From Astrothelium macrocarpum (lineage: Eukaryota > Ascomycota > Dothideomycetes > Trypetheliales > Trypetheliaceae), in contig JAGEMR010000128.1 in the NCBI GenBank assembly GCA_021030915.1, positions 19,845-83,844 of the forward strand: a DNA stretch of 64,000 nucleotides. The letters run 5' to 3'. The position numbers and the translations under genes were made by a program. Under the pieces are notes generated by a model. The model saw only the letters and a program-made list of their open reading frames with translations. It searched no databases and had not been told where the DNA came from. Position 1 is the first letter of the stretch. Each line of letters opens with the position of its first letter. Shown one piece after another: positions 34,344 to 44,916 of this stretch.

Positions 34344-36819
34344 TTATACTATCGTGACGTCCGTCTTGATAGAGCCTTGGAAGTGACTGCAAAGCATTGT
34401 TGAGAACCCAATCCGGCGATAACAGCCTTCCGATTCCTTCGCGGGGAGAAGTACAAGGGCCGAGACGTATCCGTACGTGCCTCTATCCGCGTGGTTCGCT
34501 TGATCCCGATCTCTCATAATGTCCAAACAGAGCACAGGCTTACCGGCTTCTGCCTCATCGATGTCGGTCTGAGAATCTAGCGTTACATAGCATACTTCGG
34601 TTCCGGCTTTCTCCAGCTCCAATCGACTGTCCGGCTCGTGTGGGGTTGTGTCCTTAAAACACATCTCAGTAGTGTATCCATTGACTTTGATGAATCCAGC
34701 TGAGACTTTGCCAAATGGGTTCGAGGTACACAATGAGGTATCTACCTCCAAGATCGAGGCAAATTCGTACGTATCCTCTGTTGGTAGCTTGTCCATGATC
34801 CTGTACCAAAGAGCTGCGCCAGAACGGGATGCCCAGGAGAAGGAAGGTGCCACGTATTGGTCATGGCGTTGACATTGTCGCGAATCAAGAGCCTCCCATT
34901 GTAGTCCAATAATTAGGTACTTCTCCCAGAGTCCCGCGTAGTATTTACCCAGTGACGGTGAGAAGAATTTCATTAGGCTGGACACGGCGGGAAGCGCGTC
35001 CGTAGCATATGTCATCCCTCGAGCCGTGTAGTCTTCACAAACACTTATGTACGTTCTCCACGCGTCTTCATGCGCTCTATAAAGATCCGAGTCCGAATCT
35101 GCGGTGTCCAATGTGGTTTTAAAACACGTCTTAATTGTGCCGTCGTTCCCATCGGAGATATGGCTGCATTCGCACCTAACATGTGTATTGCACTCGAAGG
35201 AGATTTCTTCGCACGTACTGCCAAAATGGAGCACTCTAGGAGCAAAGATCCGCTCCTGCAAGCACCAAGCACGCCCAAACCATGACTCAGTATCTTGTGG
35301 ATCTGAGAACATGTTACGATGGTCGATTTTTTCGCGGCAGAAGACCACATTATCATCTGCTCTGAAAGGATCCTGTAACTCCGGAGGCGAGACTTTCTCT
35401 AGACCAAGGCTCGGCCCGTGAGCGGCAAAGACAACGTTGGCATTTCCATAGACGACGTCCATTCTTTGTAGTTCTCTGCTCCAATCCGATGGTAAATCTT
35501 GAATGATACACAAAGAGTCAATCCAAACATACTGTATATCCAGGAGGGCTGCCATGAAGATAGTATCTCGCAACACTCTGGACAGTAGCGAGAAAGATAT
35601 CTGCTTGCGATGATCCCTATAATTATCTTTCGTAGTTTTGAGAGGGTTCGCGTTCGCCCAGCAATAGCTCAAGGCTATGTATTCGTAGTTATGCTCGGGC
35701 GTGGTGTCGATAAGCTGCAGTTTTGGGCGTCTCCGAAACCTGCTCGTAGTGATATGCAGTAGACGTGAAGGTGACTCTCGAGAATTCCTTGCAGGCTTAC
35801 AATTCGGATGCTCATTCTGGCAATCTGAAATCCACTGTACTAAGCGCTGACAGGACTGACTGGAAAAGGCATAAGTGTTAATGTGCGGCTGTGAGCCAAA
35901 GGCCGTCCATCCGCTAGCAGATCCTAAGAATGTTAAAGAGTATTCAAGGATCATGTTCTTTGGGGATGAGCAATAGAAATAGCGCCGCAATTAATGGCCC
36001 AAGCGTGGCATACCCGGTCCATTTCACTTACCTAAGGTAGTATAGTATTCAATATCTACCAAGATTCTGTTCTGTATGATCTCTGTTTGCCTTTGGCGTT
36101 CGACGCCGGGTGGAGGTCCAAGATGAAGGACCAGTTCTACGTACCGACGGCCTTTTGCAAAAGAAATCACAAGAGATAGAGCTGTTTCGTCTATTGATTT
36201 GCGTCCAGCGATCTCTTCGATGTATTCCTCAATCCATGGCATGTCGATCTCAACGCCTGTATAATACTGGTGTGTCTCGAACCAACGATGTATGGCCCAT
36301 TGGAGTATCCATTTTTGCTGCTGATGAAGGATCCCTTGATGTAGGATAGCACAAAAGCCACAGGAATCAGATGCGAGTCGAAGCTGACTTAAAGTTGTTC
36401 CGGCCCTGTACTCCTGATCTTTTTCCCCGCGATACTCGACGTCGACCCTGTACGGAGGATGAATGAAAGCTTTGCAATTGTCGGGATATGGGTCTTCATC
36501 ATTTCGATGAATGATGAGACATCCATCAGATGTGTGGGATCGTGAGCTTCATTTGGTTAGTAAGCAGCGAAATCATCGTAGAATCAGCTTGGCGTCGTGA
36601 CAAAGCTTACTCTCGATAATAGTTTTGTGAGCCTGTCATGCGGATATGACCATCCCTGAGCCCGAGTTTCTTTGGCAAAAGTCCATTACGATATATCTGA
36701 TTCACCATTCCCGGCGGTACTTCGACAAAGTGCCGCTGTTCGTCATAAACACGCCGGGCAAGCTCCAGAAATGCCGGGTCATTGAGGTCAACTTGACTCT
36801 GAGTATCTGAGGACTCCAT
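34344..36819 (-). CDS. HET-domain (heterokaryon incompatibility) protein
   Basis: Three exons, 36819-36611, 36546-36032 and 35923-34344, join to 767 aa. The first 320 residues have no domain I recognise. Residues about 320-470 carry the HET domain (PF06985): YIALSYCWAN, YVWIDSLCIIQD and the DWSRELQRMDVVYGNA block. HET domains are TIR-like folds that drive cell death when fungal individuals of different type fuse, or on activation by NLRs. The consensus SYxWG is SYCWA here. Its position 3.7 kb from an NLR and 10 kb from a SesB hydrolase fits a self-recognition locus, although HET genes are numerous and often solitary. Confidence 0.93.
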
Positions 36820-37950
36820 CGAACGAAGGTGGTACTAGCTACAAGCAACACAGGTAGGCGCCGCTTATGTTACGCAAAAGACGCAAAGCCTTGTGGCGTT
36901 TTAGAATTAGTGTTGGAAGGAACGTTACTACTGCATTAGGCTTAGCGTATACGTACTCAGTCTCGGTCTCTACTCCCAGACCTCAATTATACACTTTTCG
37001 AAGCATTCGTTACTACACTTCACCAGTAAAATCCTTTCATCGGCACAGCTGGAGCTGGGAGAACGCTGGGAGGGATGACCTCTACACTTAAGTCGGCTCT
37101 AATTTGATTAGCGTGGAGTAGTCCTGAAGTAGCCTGCTTGATTGGCACAGGCAATACAATGTTGCCCTCCAAGTATACCGCATCCTGTTTCTTGGCCCGC
37201 AGTATCTACCTCCAGTAACGAAGCTGAATACACGCGCGCCCGACCTATCATTGTTAGATTACTGCTAGAAAAATCTATTATGCAGTAACATCTAATCGTA
37301 AAGGACACTAATTCCTATGTTGGAGTAGCAGGTTAGATCGATAAGTAGCACTTGAATAAAATGAACGTCTTCAGGAGACGAGCGCGAATCTTTCCCAATG
37401 CTGGGACGATATCTGACATGGTGGGATAGGTCGGACTTTTGTAGCATGCAATCCACAAGTCACCTTTTCCTGGCCGCAGGTACTCCTTTACCCTCTCAAG
37501 AAGGGCGTCAATAGCAAGAAGATCTCTTGTTCCACCACATCTGCCGACCTTTTGAGTTTCTTGACAGCCTGATTGCGGTAGAAAGTCGTTGTGGTGGCGT
37601 CTACATGGGTAATGAGGCCAGCTGCAACCACAACAGCAAACACATTCGATGAGCAGTCAACAATGGCGTTAGAGGGGATGTTCTGTGCTTTTTGGATATG
37701 TAAGTCTAGTAAACAAAAAGCGCGATCGTATGAGTAGCTTCCCTGTGGTGTCGCATTTAGCTGTTTTAGCAGCTTCCCAATTAGGCTAGTCAGGGGGTTT
37801 CTACAACTCAATTCGCGGCCAGCTCCTGTAAGAAACAACAGGCTCGACTTCAAGAATTCCGCATCGGAAACGTCGTGCAATTACATGGTTTACCGGGGTT
37901 TTTCCGATCTCAATATCTGATGGCACTCTCGCTTTCCATTCTGTCCACTA
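36820..37950. other. intergenic, no firmly supported gene
   Basis: A 130-codon open frame on the minus strand (37488-37880) has unexceptional composition but no domain I know, and I do not call it. Near 37245-37295 an imperfect hairpin (TTAGATTACTGC / GCAGTAACATCTAA) is visible. Confidence 0.4.
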
Positions 37951-38895
37951 CTAAACCAGATTATTCCGAGTGAAAATCCAGAGATCTCGCGCGAAAGCCC
38001 CACCTTCTTCTAGGCATGAGAGCAACGGCTTAGAGTCACCTATATCACGATGTCGGCTTGCCACAAACTTTAACACAAGTGCTCTCAGCTCATCATTTGC
38101 ATCGTCCGGAGTGTGATCGTTACAGTAGCTGAAGCGAATAAGTTCCGCAATATCGCAGATGCTTTCCTCGTAGAGCGTGAAGTTGACCAAGGTCTTGTGT
38201 ATTTTATCCAAGCATAGATACTTGAGACCCTCAACGCCGTACTTGTCTGCTAGGACATAGAGGCGAGCATGGGCAAGAAACACAGGTGTAAAATCTTCTG
38301 TGCACTTGCTGTTCGTCACAATCTGACAAGCATCAAGGAACTGTTCCCTTGGTAGTACAGGGCAATACGACTGACTCTCAAAAGACTCGCGTAAGAGTGT
38401 CGTCTTGGATGGTTTCTTCGCTTTTTTTTTATGTTTCCCATCCGCCCAACTGTTCAGCTCTTGAGGGGGAGATGGTGGAGGAGATGGCGGGGGAGGTGCT
38501 GAGATGGCCTCCTCTACGGCTGGTGGGTCGGATGCGGGATCCACTTCGTCTTCTTTTGATAGCGAGCTTGTCTCTGCACGTGTAGTGAATGATGGGGTAG
38601 AGTAGTCGCCGGTGTAGGCGAATTCGCAGAACTTCACAAAGTCTTCCACATACACATCTGCTAATGAGACAGATCGAACTTGAGCCTCCACCATCGATCC
38701 ATTGATAAGTGTGTCGAGTGCCTTGGACTGTTTCGCAATGGCTGCAGCATGAACTAGCATTGGCTGTTCATTCTTCCCAATAAGGAATGTGAACATCCGT
38801 GAGCCAAAAATTCTATTAAGTGAAGTCAGCGTTGGTCCACTTCTTGCTATTCCGAGCAATAAGAATTCTCACGTACTCAGAGTAGTTGGCCATTA
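37951..38895 (-). CDS. BTB/POZ domain protein
   Basis: Two exons, 38895-38873 and 38812-37951, join to 294 aa. The tiny first exon supplies the start (MANYSLST), giving the usual fungal BTB opening followed by FGSRMFTFLIG. The BTB fold covers about residues 10-80 (LVHAAAIAKQSKALDTLING...VEDFVKFCEFAYTGDY). An acidic/Pro-rich insert with PPPPSPPPSPP follows, then a Lys-rich patch, then a helical C-terminus (ARLYVLADKYGVEGLKYLCLDKI) typical of the BTB-BACK-like fungal proteins. These commonly act as oligomerising adaptors, some for Cul3 ligases. The partner is unknown. Confidence 0.85.
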
Positions 38896-39646
38896 TTGCA
38901 TTCGTTCATCGGTAAAGTAGAGCTCATAGGTATAAGTTCAAGTCCGTAGTACTGCTCAACCTACTTGTTGCTTGTTGCCTATAATCAAAAAATGTCCTAG
39001 TACAAAATTCTAGTATTCTTTTGAACATAGTCTGTTTCTTAGAGACAAAGCGCCATTGTTAAAAAAAAAAAAAAAAAACGGAGTCAGGCGCCGCTTGCCA
39101 CGTCTCATATTGGTGTGTGCATGTGGCTAACGTTGTGGCTTTATGCAATTTTAGCGATATGGCGGTGCAGACTTTTCCTACCGTTCATTTCGCAACTGGT
39201 CGATTCAACCATAAAAACTCTTAGACTTTGCCGTGCAAAGCGAGTTTCAATTGTATGCGGACGTACGGACGAAGCCTCGACTCATTCTGGACTTAGTGGA
39301 CAATGCGGAAGGCTAGGAAGCAGCAATTTGAGGGGCACAATTCTGCTTTGAGTTTAGATCATTTCTACATCAAGACTAAAAAGTTTGAAAGGTGGCTTTG
39401 CTGAAGCTGAGAGCCCCAGTGCCAGATATCGTAGGGCAGTCAATCGCATTTAATGGGCGTATAAGTGAGTGAAATTTGCAGGAATTACAAAACCAAACGA
39501 TGTGGACGTCTACTTCATCGTTCCAACATGCAAGACACGTAAGGAATCTCGCGCTTAGTTAAAGTCGTAATCTTGAAAGCAAAAATGAGACATTCGACTT
39601 ATAACTAATGGCCACTGCTGCCTTCAGCTAGAAGTACGGCTTCATT
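38896..39646. other. intergenic with 18-nt poly(A) tract
   Basis: No supported gene. An uninterrupted run of 18 A lies at 39061-39078. It could be the tail of an old retroposed sequence or simple slippage; no body or target duplication is evident. Confidence 0.5.
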
Positions 39647-40873
39647 CTAATTCGGCGGATGTTCCTCAATAGCTTTCGTAAAATCGTTAAGAAATTTCCA
39701 TCTTCCTTTTTCCTTCCACCCTTTCGCCTTCCAGTCATTGGCTAAGTCAGGGAAGAAGTCCATCACATCTAGAAGCGACGTGTCATGTGCGATGACTACG
39801 AGAACTCTATCATCAGCATCAAACTGCTGCATCTTCTCGATTGATCGCTTTGCTTCCGAAATATCATGGGTCGGACCCTGTCCGTTCGGAAGATCAGGAA
39901 GCTCGTAAAATGGCCGAGTAGCTGAATGATGACGATGGACGCGATCTAAGAACAGGGAACCTGGACATACGCTGGACCGAATATTTAGTGGAGAATCTCT
40001 TCCAAAAGGGGATGGTTGGAGTTCATCCGGTAACGAGACCAAGAGAGATGGACGAAATTCACCTCCGTGGTGTGCAGTATCGGCTCCCATTAGCATGAAC
40101 GTAGGAGGTGAAACTGTAGTTCGAGCTAATCCGACCATGTGCCCAACCGCATGCTGGACGGTAGTCAGACAGATCTAGAGACTGCTTTGCAGGAATCTAG
40201 CATACCCCTGGTGCATGCAGCAGATAGAAGCTTCCATCGTGGAAGTAATCGAAAGCTTCCATGCCGCCGATTTTGAGACCTCTTGATTCGACGCTGAACT
40301 TGAGCTCACGCATATCTCGTCCACGGTATTCGGTCTCAAGTAAAACGCTCTCCTGATCTGTCGGATATCCAGGGAGGTATGTCTGCTTGAATCCCTCACC
40401 AACGACAATGACCGTCGTCGAATGAAAGCCCGATGGTGTTCCTGTATGGTCAAAGTGGTGATGACTTCTCTTTTAGTGTTCAAAACTCCGAGGATCTTGC
40501 TAAAGGGGGTGATACTTTGTGGTGGATCTGCTCACCTCCAAATGACTGACTCGATACCACGTAGGTCTACTCCACCATCTCTTAGAACCTCGTGGACATC
40601 CTTGCCTCGATCGCACGTCGCTCCGGCTTGGCTGATTCTGTCAAGGAAAGGTTGCGGCAACTGCTCCCAATCTTTCTTGACTCCCAAGTCGAAGACTATC
40701 TTTCGCCCAAGCCTCTCATTCTCAATTAAGAAACTATAAGCGGGACAAGCCAGATCATCGTGGCCGTGTATTGGGGGAATCATGAAGGCAGACGGAGGAA
40801 TGTGAATTCGGCATCCTGTATCAACAATCTTCACACTGACTGCATGATCTGAATGAGGAATCTCGAGTGGCAT
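39647..40873 (-). CDS. metallo-beta-lactamase-fold hydrolase (lactonase-like)
   Basis: Three exons, 40873-40536, 40464-40206 and 40153-39647, join to 367 aa. After splicing, the zinc motif S-H-H-H-F-D-H (residues 113-119) spans the first exon junction. H-A-V-G-H near 200-204 and GADTAHHGGEF supply the later metal ligands, and VIAHDTSLLD lies near the C-terminus. This arrangement matches the fungal MBL-fold/N-acyl-homoserine-lactonase-like group. They are cytosolic di-zinc hydrolases, and the substrate cannot be told from sequence. No signal peptide. Confidence 0.9.
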
Positions 40874-41768
40874 TTCTTTCTTATTGGAACTATCTCAAAT
40901 GCGTGCTACGCAAACTTGAGCTTTTGACGAAGAGATAAAACATGCATTTATGTTCAGGTAACGATAGACAAGGAAGTCAGATCTCGCAATTCTTTCGCTT
41001 ATGACCCGCGTAATCTCAAGGTATGCAGCGACTAGTGTCGGATTCGTATCAAATGTTCATGGCAATACCTCTCATCGTCGATGTAAGGCCCTGAGCAAGG
41101 ATCCAAGTATCGGTAAGTAGTAGGTGCCATCGAAAAGCGTGCGGGTCGGGTCCATGGCGTATACTCGTTCGATCATCGACGATGAAGGGCTTCGGAGCGT
41201 CCTCCATCAAGTGGCGGACCAATGATGCTGGGTTCAGTGATCGATATTCCACTACCACAAATCTAGACGACAATGTTCTGTAGAAAATTGTGACGCCATA
41301 CAATCTCACATTACAACAGTTCCGCTGCGCAGACCAAATAATAATTACTAAGAATAGCCATCGGGATGTGGCGTTCCACGCCAGTCGGTTCCATCCGATG
41401 GGATTTCCGGCGTCCCATCTCATTGACACAGCACGTACTCATGGCATATCACCCTTGTGTTTGCTTCGATCACTCAACTTTGTCCCATTTTCAAAGCACT
41501 CCAGAATACGGTGAGCATGGCTCTATAAGAGATTTCCACGTTTTTCTGAATTTGCATTGCTATGCTAAAATTGCTGCGAGGCCGTGAGATTACTGGAGTA
41601 GATATGCATTTGATCTAGACATCATCGGACGGGCATTTGACCGGATAAACATACCAATCCATCGCATGAACTCATTCACCGAAATGCTGTTCGTAATGTG
41701 AGCTGGGGTTCTAAATTATCTGCCAAACCGATATCAATATTATCGTACATTGGCATACAATCGAAGAT
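40874..41768. other. intergenic, no supported gene
   Basis: An open frame at 41049-41429 (minus) has no convincing domain; a decayed gene fragment is possible. Divergent promoters of the MBL and F-box genes lie here. Confidence 0.4.
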
Positions 41769-42848
41769 TTGCGATTTGCTATGGCTACAAACGCTGCTCA
41801 TTGCTTTCAGGCCATCCCAGAACTTCTTGAGGCGGTCCTCCTCGAGCTTGCTCCTCAAAGGGTGCTCCAATATCAACGGGTATGCCGAGCCTGGAAGTCC
41901 GTCATTAACATATCTCCTGCGCTTCTTCGGATGATGTGGTATGATCCGTCAAAAGTAAGGTGCAATGACACTAAACGGGATGGGTCCCCGCGCTTCTCCT
42001 TCAATCCTCTTTTGACATATCTGGGTTTTCATACTGCCACTACCTTGAAGAGCTGCCGACGCACATCTCCGCAGGAAGCCAGGTACCACTGGAACATGCT
42101 GCGGTCACAGCTCAATGGGCGACGTGGAGTCGGTCCTCCCGACGGCTTCGATCATACCAATTTTGGCCAAGCTGGTTATCGATATGTAGGTATTGATTTG
42201 TTGAAGCGAATTGATGACACGCCTGGATCCTGGACTACGATGCTCACGTTGCAACCTCCTACCCGGTGGATAGCCATCGAAATACCAGACTTTGACGATA
42301 AGAATAACGAATATTCTTATTTGGTGGAGTCTACCCACGTCGATGGACTGCGTCTTGGGGAACTCGTGGCTGTCTTGGCTGAATGTCAAGAACGGCAGGC
42401 TTGTGGTATTGATCGCTGGCGAAGCCAGACTGGCTTAACATGCGCGCTCGTTTTGCCCTTGCCAAGCCCAGCCTTGCATGGTCTGAACACGTCCTTGAAG
42501 ATTGAGGAAAATACGATAATTTTGGCGTCTTTTCCTGATTTTGCTGATGTCAAGGTGGTCATACTCTTAGATTCATACTGGAGAGATGGTCCAGCGTTTG
42601 CGCTGAGGAGAAAAAGCACGGGAGAAAACAATCCTTGTACTCCAGTTGGCGCTGAACTCTTCGACCTCACGAAGAAAGAATATGAAAGGGACTGGGTTGG
42701 AATAAGGTTTCAATGTAACGTCAATTATGATCTTGACCCCTATCATTCTCAGTTGATTCACGGTGCGTCTTTAAGTTTCTACACGTGGAAAGAAGACAAA
42801 TTGGTGGCTACTAGGGAATTGTCGCCTATAAGAAACCCGTATCCATAG
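41769..42848 (+). CDS. F-box domain protein
   Basis: Single-exon frame of 359 aa; the second in-frame Met (residue 5, MATNAAHCF) is the likelier start. Residues about 15-55 form an F-box (IPELLEAVLLELAPQRVLQYQRVCRAWKSVI), the Skp1-binding motif that places the protein in an SCF ubiquitin ligase. The rest has no repeat type I recognise and resembles the large set of lineage-specific fungal F-box proteins. Substrate unknown. Confidence 0.82.
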   Translation: MRFAMATNAAHCFQAIPELLEAVLLELAPQRVLQYQRVCRAWKSVINISPALLRMMWYDPSKVRCNDTKRDGSPRFSFNPLLTYLGFHTATTLKSCRRTSPQEARYHWNMLRSQLNGRRGVGPPDGFDHTNFGQAGYRYVGIDLLKRIDDTPGSWTTMLTLQPPTRWIAIEIPDFDDKNNEYSYLVESTHVDGLRLGELVAVLAECQERQACGIDRWRSQTGLTCALVLPLPSPALHGLNTSLKIEENTIILASFPDFADVKVVILLDSYWRDGPAFALRRKSTGENNPCTPVGAELFDLTKKEYERDWVGIRFQCNVNYDLDPYHSQLIHGASLSFYTWKEDKLVATRELSPIRNPYP

Positions 42849-42999
42849 AACCTATAATCAATGATGCTCAAAGGGTATCTACGTTTCGAATATTATGTCT
42901 TAATCAACATGTACCGTCCCTCATGCAATCCACCAACCCTTTCAAACTCCAATACGCCTTACACATAACTCGGGTCACATTAATACCAAGTTCGATGAA

Positions 43000-44022
43000 T
43001 CAAAAGTCCGCAAAGTAGTAAGCATACCACGAGAAGCATCCAAGGACAACGGCCAAACCTGTGAGAAAATGCGTAGAGAGTGACGAACTTTTTTGACCGA
43101 TCCACCGGTTCGATCCAAGAATTGCATGATCGGTCTCGATCGGTCTTCTAAGCTGCTTCGCCGAACGCATCTGTTCCAACGCTTGAGCGTCTCCAAGAGT
43201 ATAATCCAGTTCTCCAACCACAGCTGTACAATGCGCAAAGATAGCCTTTGCCTCCTCAACAACATCCCTTCTCTGTTCCTCCCCAAGCACAGCCTCTGCA
43301 TCCGCCAACCGCCGTTTAAACTCCGCCTTGATATCCTCTCCATCCTCCTCCCCCTCAAAATGCAGGAACGCCAAAGCCCTCCACTCCCCATCCTTTTCCT
43401 CCTTCTCCTCCTCACTGACTCCCCAAAACCGGGGCCCTGCATCCCGCAACTGCTGCCGGATCCACCGGCCGCCAGAGAACACAGCCATGTACATCACCCA
43501 CGCATACGCCACCAGCACCCACGGCTTCGCGGCCGTCTGCGCCCGTATCCGCGCCACAAACTCCTCCACTCTCGGTCCCGTCCCGTCGCTGCACCCCAAG
43601 TCTGCAAGATCCCGCTCCAGCCGGGGCGTCCGCATGAGACCGGGCGGAAGCAGGGACGCGAGAGTGCGCAGGACGCGCTCGTCGTGTGCGGTGGGCCCTT
43701 GCGTCTCATCGCCTTCGGGCTCTTCGTCACTGGCACGATCGTCGTGCCGCTGGGCTATCTCGTCGGCGTAACTGGCGACTTGAATCCATTTGTCGTCCTG
43801 TGCGGAATCCTCAAGGCTGGTGCGGAGCGCGGTCCATTGCTTTTCAAAAGTAAAGTAGATCTGAGCAAAGGCATAGAGACCGTGTGCGTATGTGGCGGGG
43901 GAGGAGGTGTGGGGAGGTAGGGCGAGCGGTAGGCGGGCTGTAATGAGATGGTTGAGGTGAGTGTGCTGCGAGCGGGTTGCGATGTTGATCTCGGTAGGGA
44001 GATTGGGAGGTTGGGTGGCCAT
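43000..44022 (-). CDS. heme oxygenase-like protein, C-terminally anchored
   Basis: The frame is open from 44163, but the Met at 44022 (MATQPPNLPTEINIATRSQHTHLN) is the natural start, giving 340 aa. The N-terminal helix with RSQHTHLNHLI resembles the proximal-His helix of fungal heme oxygenase-like proteins. The remainder is mostly helical (YAHGLYAFAQIYFTFEKQW, WVMYMAVFSGGRW). A C-terminal hydrophobic segment (FLTGLAVVLGCFSWYAYYF) is a tail anchor, as in Hmx1. The expected reaction is heme to biliverdin, CO and iron at the ER; catalytic competence cannot be confirmed by eye. The middle third is in a skew-switch island and is Arg/Ala/Glu-rich. Confidence 0.75.
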   Translation of the reverse strand: MATQPPNLPTEINIATRSQHTHLNHLITARLPLALPPHTSSPATYAHGLYAFAQIYFTFEKQWTALRTSLEDSAQDDKWIQVASYADEIAQRHDDRASDEEPEGDETQGPTAHDERVLRTLASLLPPGLMRTPRLERDLADLGCSDGTGPRVEEFVARIRAQTAAKPWVLVAYAWVMYMAVFSGGRWIRQQLRDAGPRFWGVSEEEKEEKDGEWRALAFLHFEGEEDGEDIKAEFKRRLADAEAVLGEEQRRDVVEEAKAIFAHCTAVVGELDYTLGDAQALEQMRSAKQLRRPIETDHAILGSNRWIGQKSSSLSTHFLTGLAVVLGCFSWYAYYFADF

Positions 44023-44040
44023 CGAGGGAGATGAGACGGT
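43240..44040. other. GC-skew switch island 3 (centre ~43590)
   Basis: The plus strand is C-rich at 43240-43560 and G-rich at 43620-44040. The gene here is on the minus strand, so the pattern is independent of coding strand. The G-rich half reaches the start codon and 5' UTR. Confidence 0.7.
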
Positions 44041-44916
44041 CTGTATGCGTTTTCGTAAAGGGTGTTTTATTTCCTTGGTGACAGTATACTCAAATCCTCG
44101 GCCGTAGGGAGATTTAGGGGTACCAATGTAGTGAAAGCATATTTGCACAGAATAGGGATGCAAGGTAACTTTCTATTTGAACGCAAGTTGAGCCGTGATC
44201 ACCGATCAAACTGACCGAAATCACGATATCCGCGCGCGTGTTTGCGACCTGGCATTATGAGCATGATTGTGGCTTTTTGTTTAGGCAGCCCAGTCACCCG
44301 GCCGAGCCTGATTTTGCCAGGCTGTCCCTGTGCCGGGACCCATATTGCATGTGGACTGGGCGGAGCTAGGCAGCCAAGGTCATGCAAAAGGTTGAAAGAC
44401 AATAATCAGTTATTTCGCATTTGAAAATCCTTTGGGGCGTCGGTCATTTCGAGTCAAGATGTCAAGTGAGCTGTCTTTGTTTATAGACGTGTGCGGGATC
44501 GCCATCAGCGATCATTCGCGCGACGAATTAAAGTTCAGGTACGCAGTCCACATGAACAAGGCATTGCAGATTGCTGCAGCCTCGATGAAGTCTGATTGGA
44601 TTACATGCGGCTACTTTCTACTGTCCAGTCACACATGGAGCATATCAGAATTCAAGGATCAATCTTATAAATAGATTAATACCAGAAACCACAAGGCTTG
44701 AGTTGTGCAGAATCTGGTTTCCGTCCTGAAGCGGCGAACGACGCACACGTCAATATTTACAGTCTGCAAAAAGAGAATATACAAAGGTTTGGAGAAAAAG
44801 ACCAATAGCACCGTCGCATCAAACTTTGGTGAATCAGGGCTCTGGTAGTACAAAATTGCTAAACAAGAGGACCCTAGGGGTTAACTCCAGTGACTGGAAA
44901 CAAGAGCAAATAGTTG
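44023..44916. other. intergenic, no supported gene
   Basis: 5' flank of the heme oxygenase-like gene and 3' flank of the CorA-type gene. No gene seen. Confidence 0.5.

Noticed and set aside
37488..37880. 130-codon minus-strand open frame
   Set aside because: No recognisable domain, start context or splice evidence; could be a gene fragment, but not supportable.
39061..39078. 18-nt poly(A) as a retroposon tail
   Set aside because: No element body, target duplication or internal Pol III boxes seen; simple slippage is as likely.
41049..41429. 126-codon minus-strand open frame with faint dehydrogenase-like flavour
   Set aside because: Resemblance is too vague and no glycine-rich nucleotide-binding motif is present.
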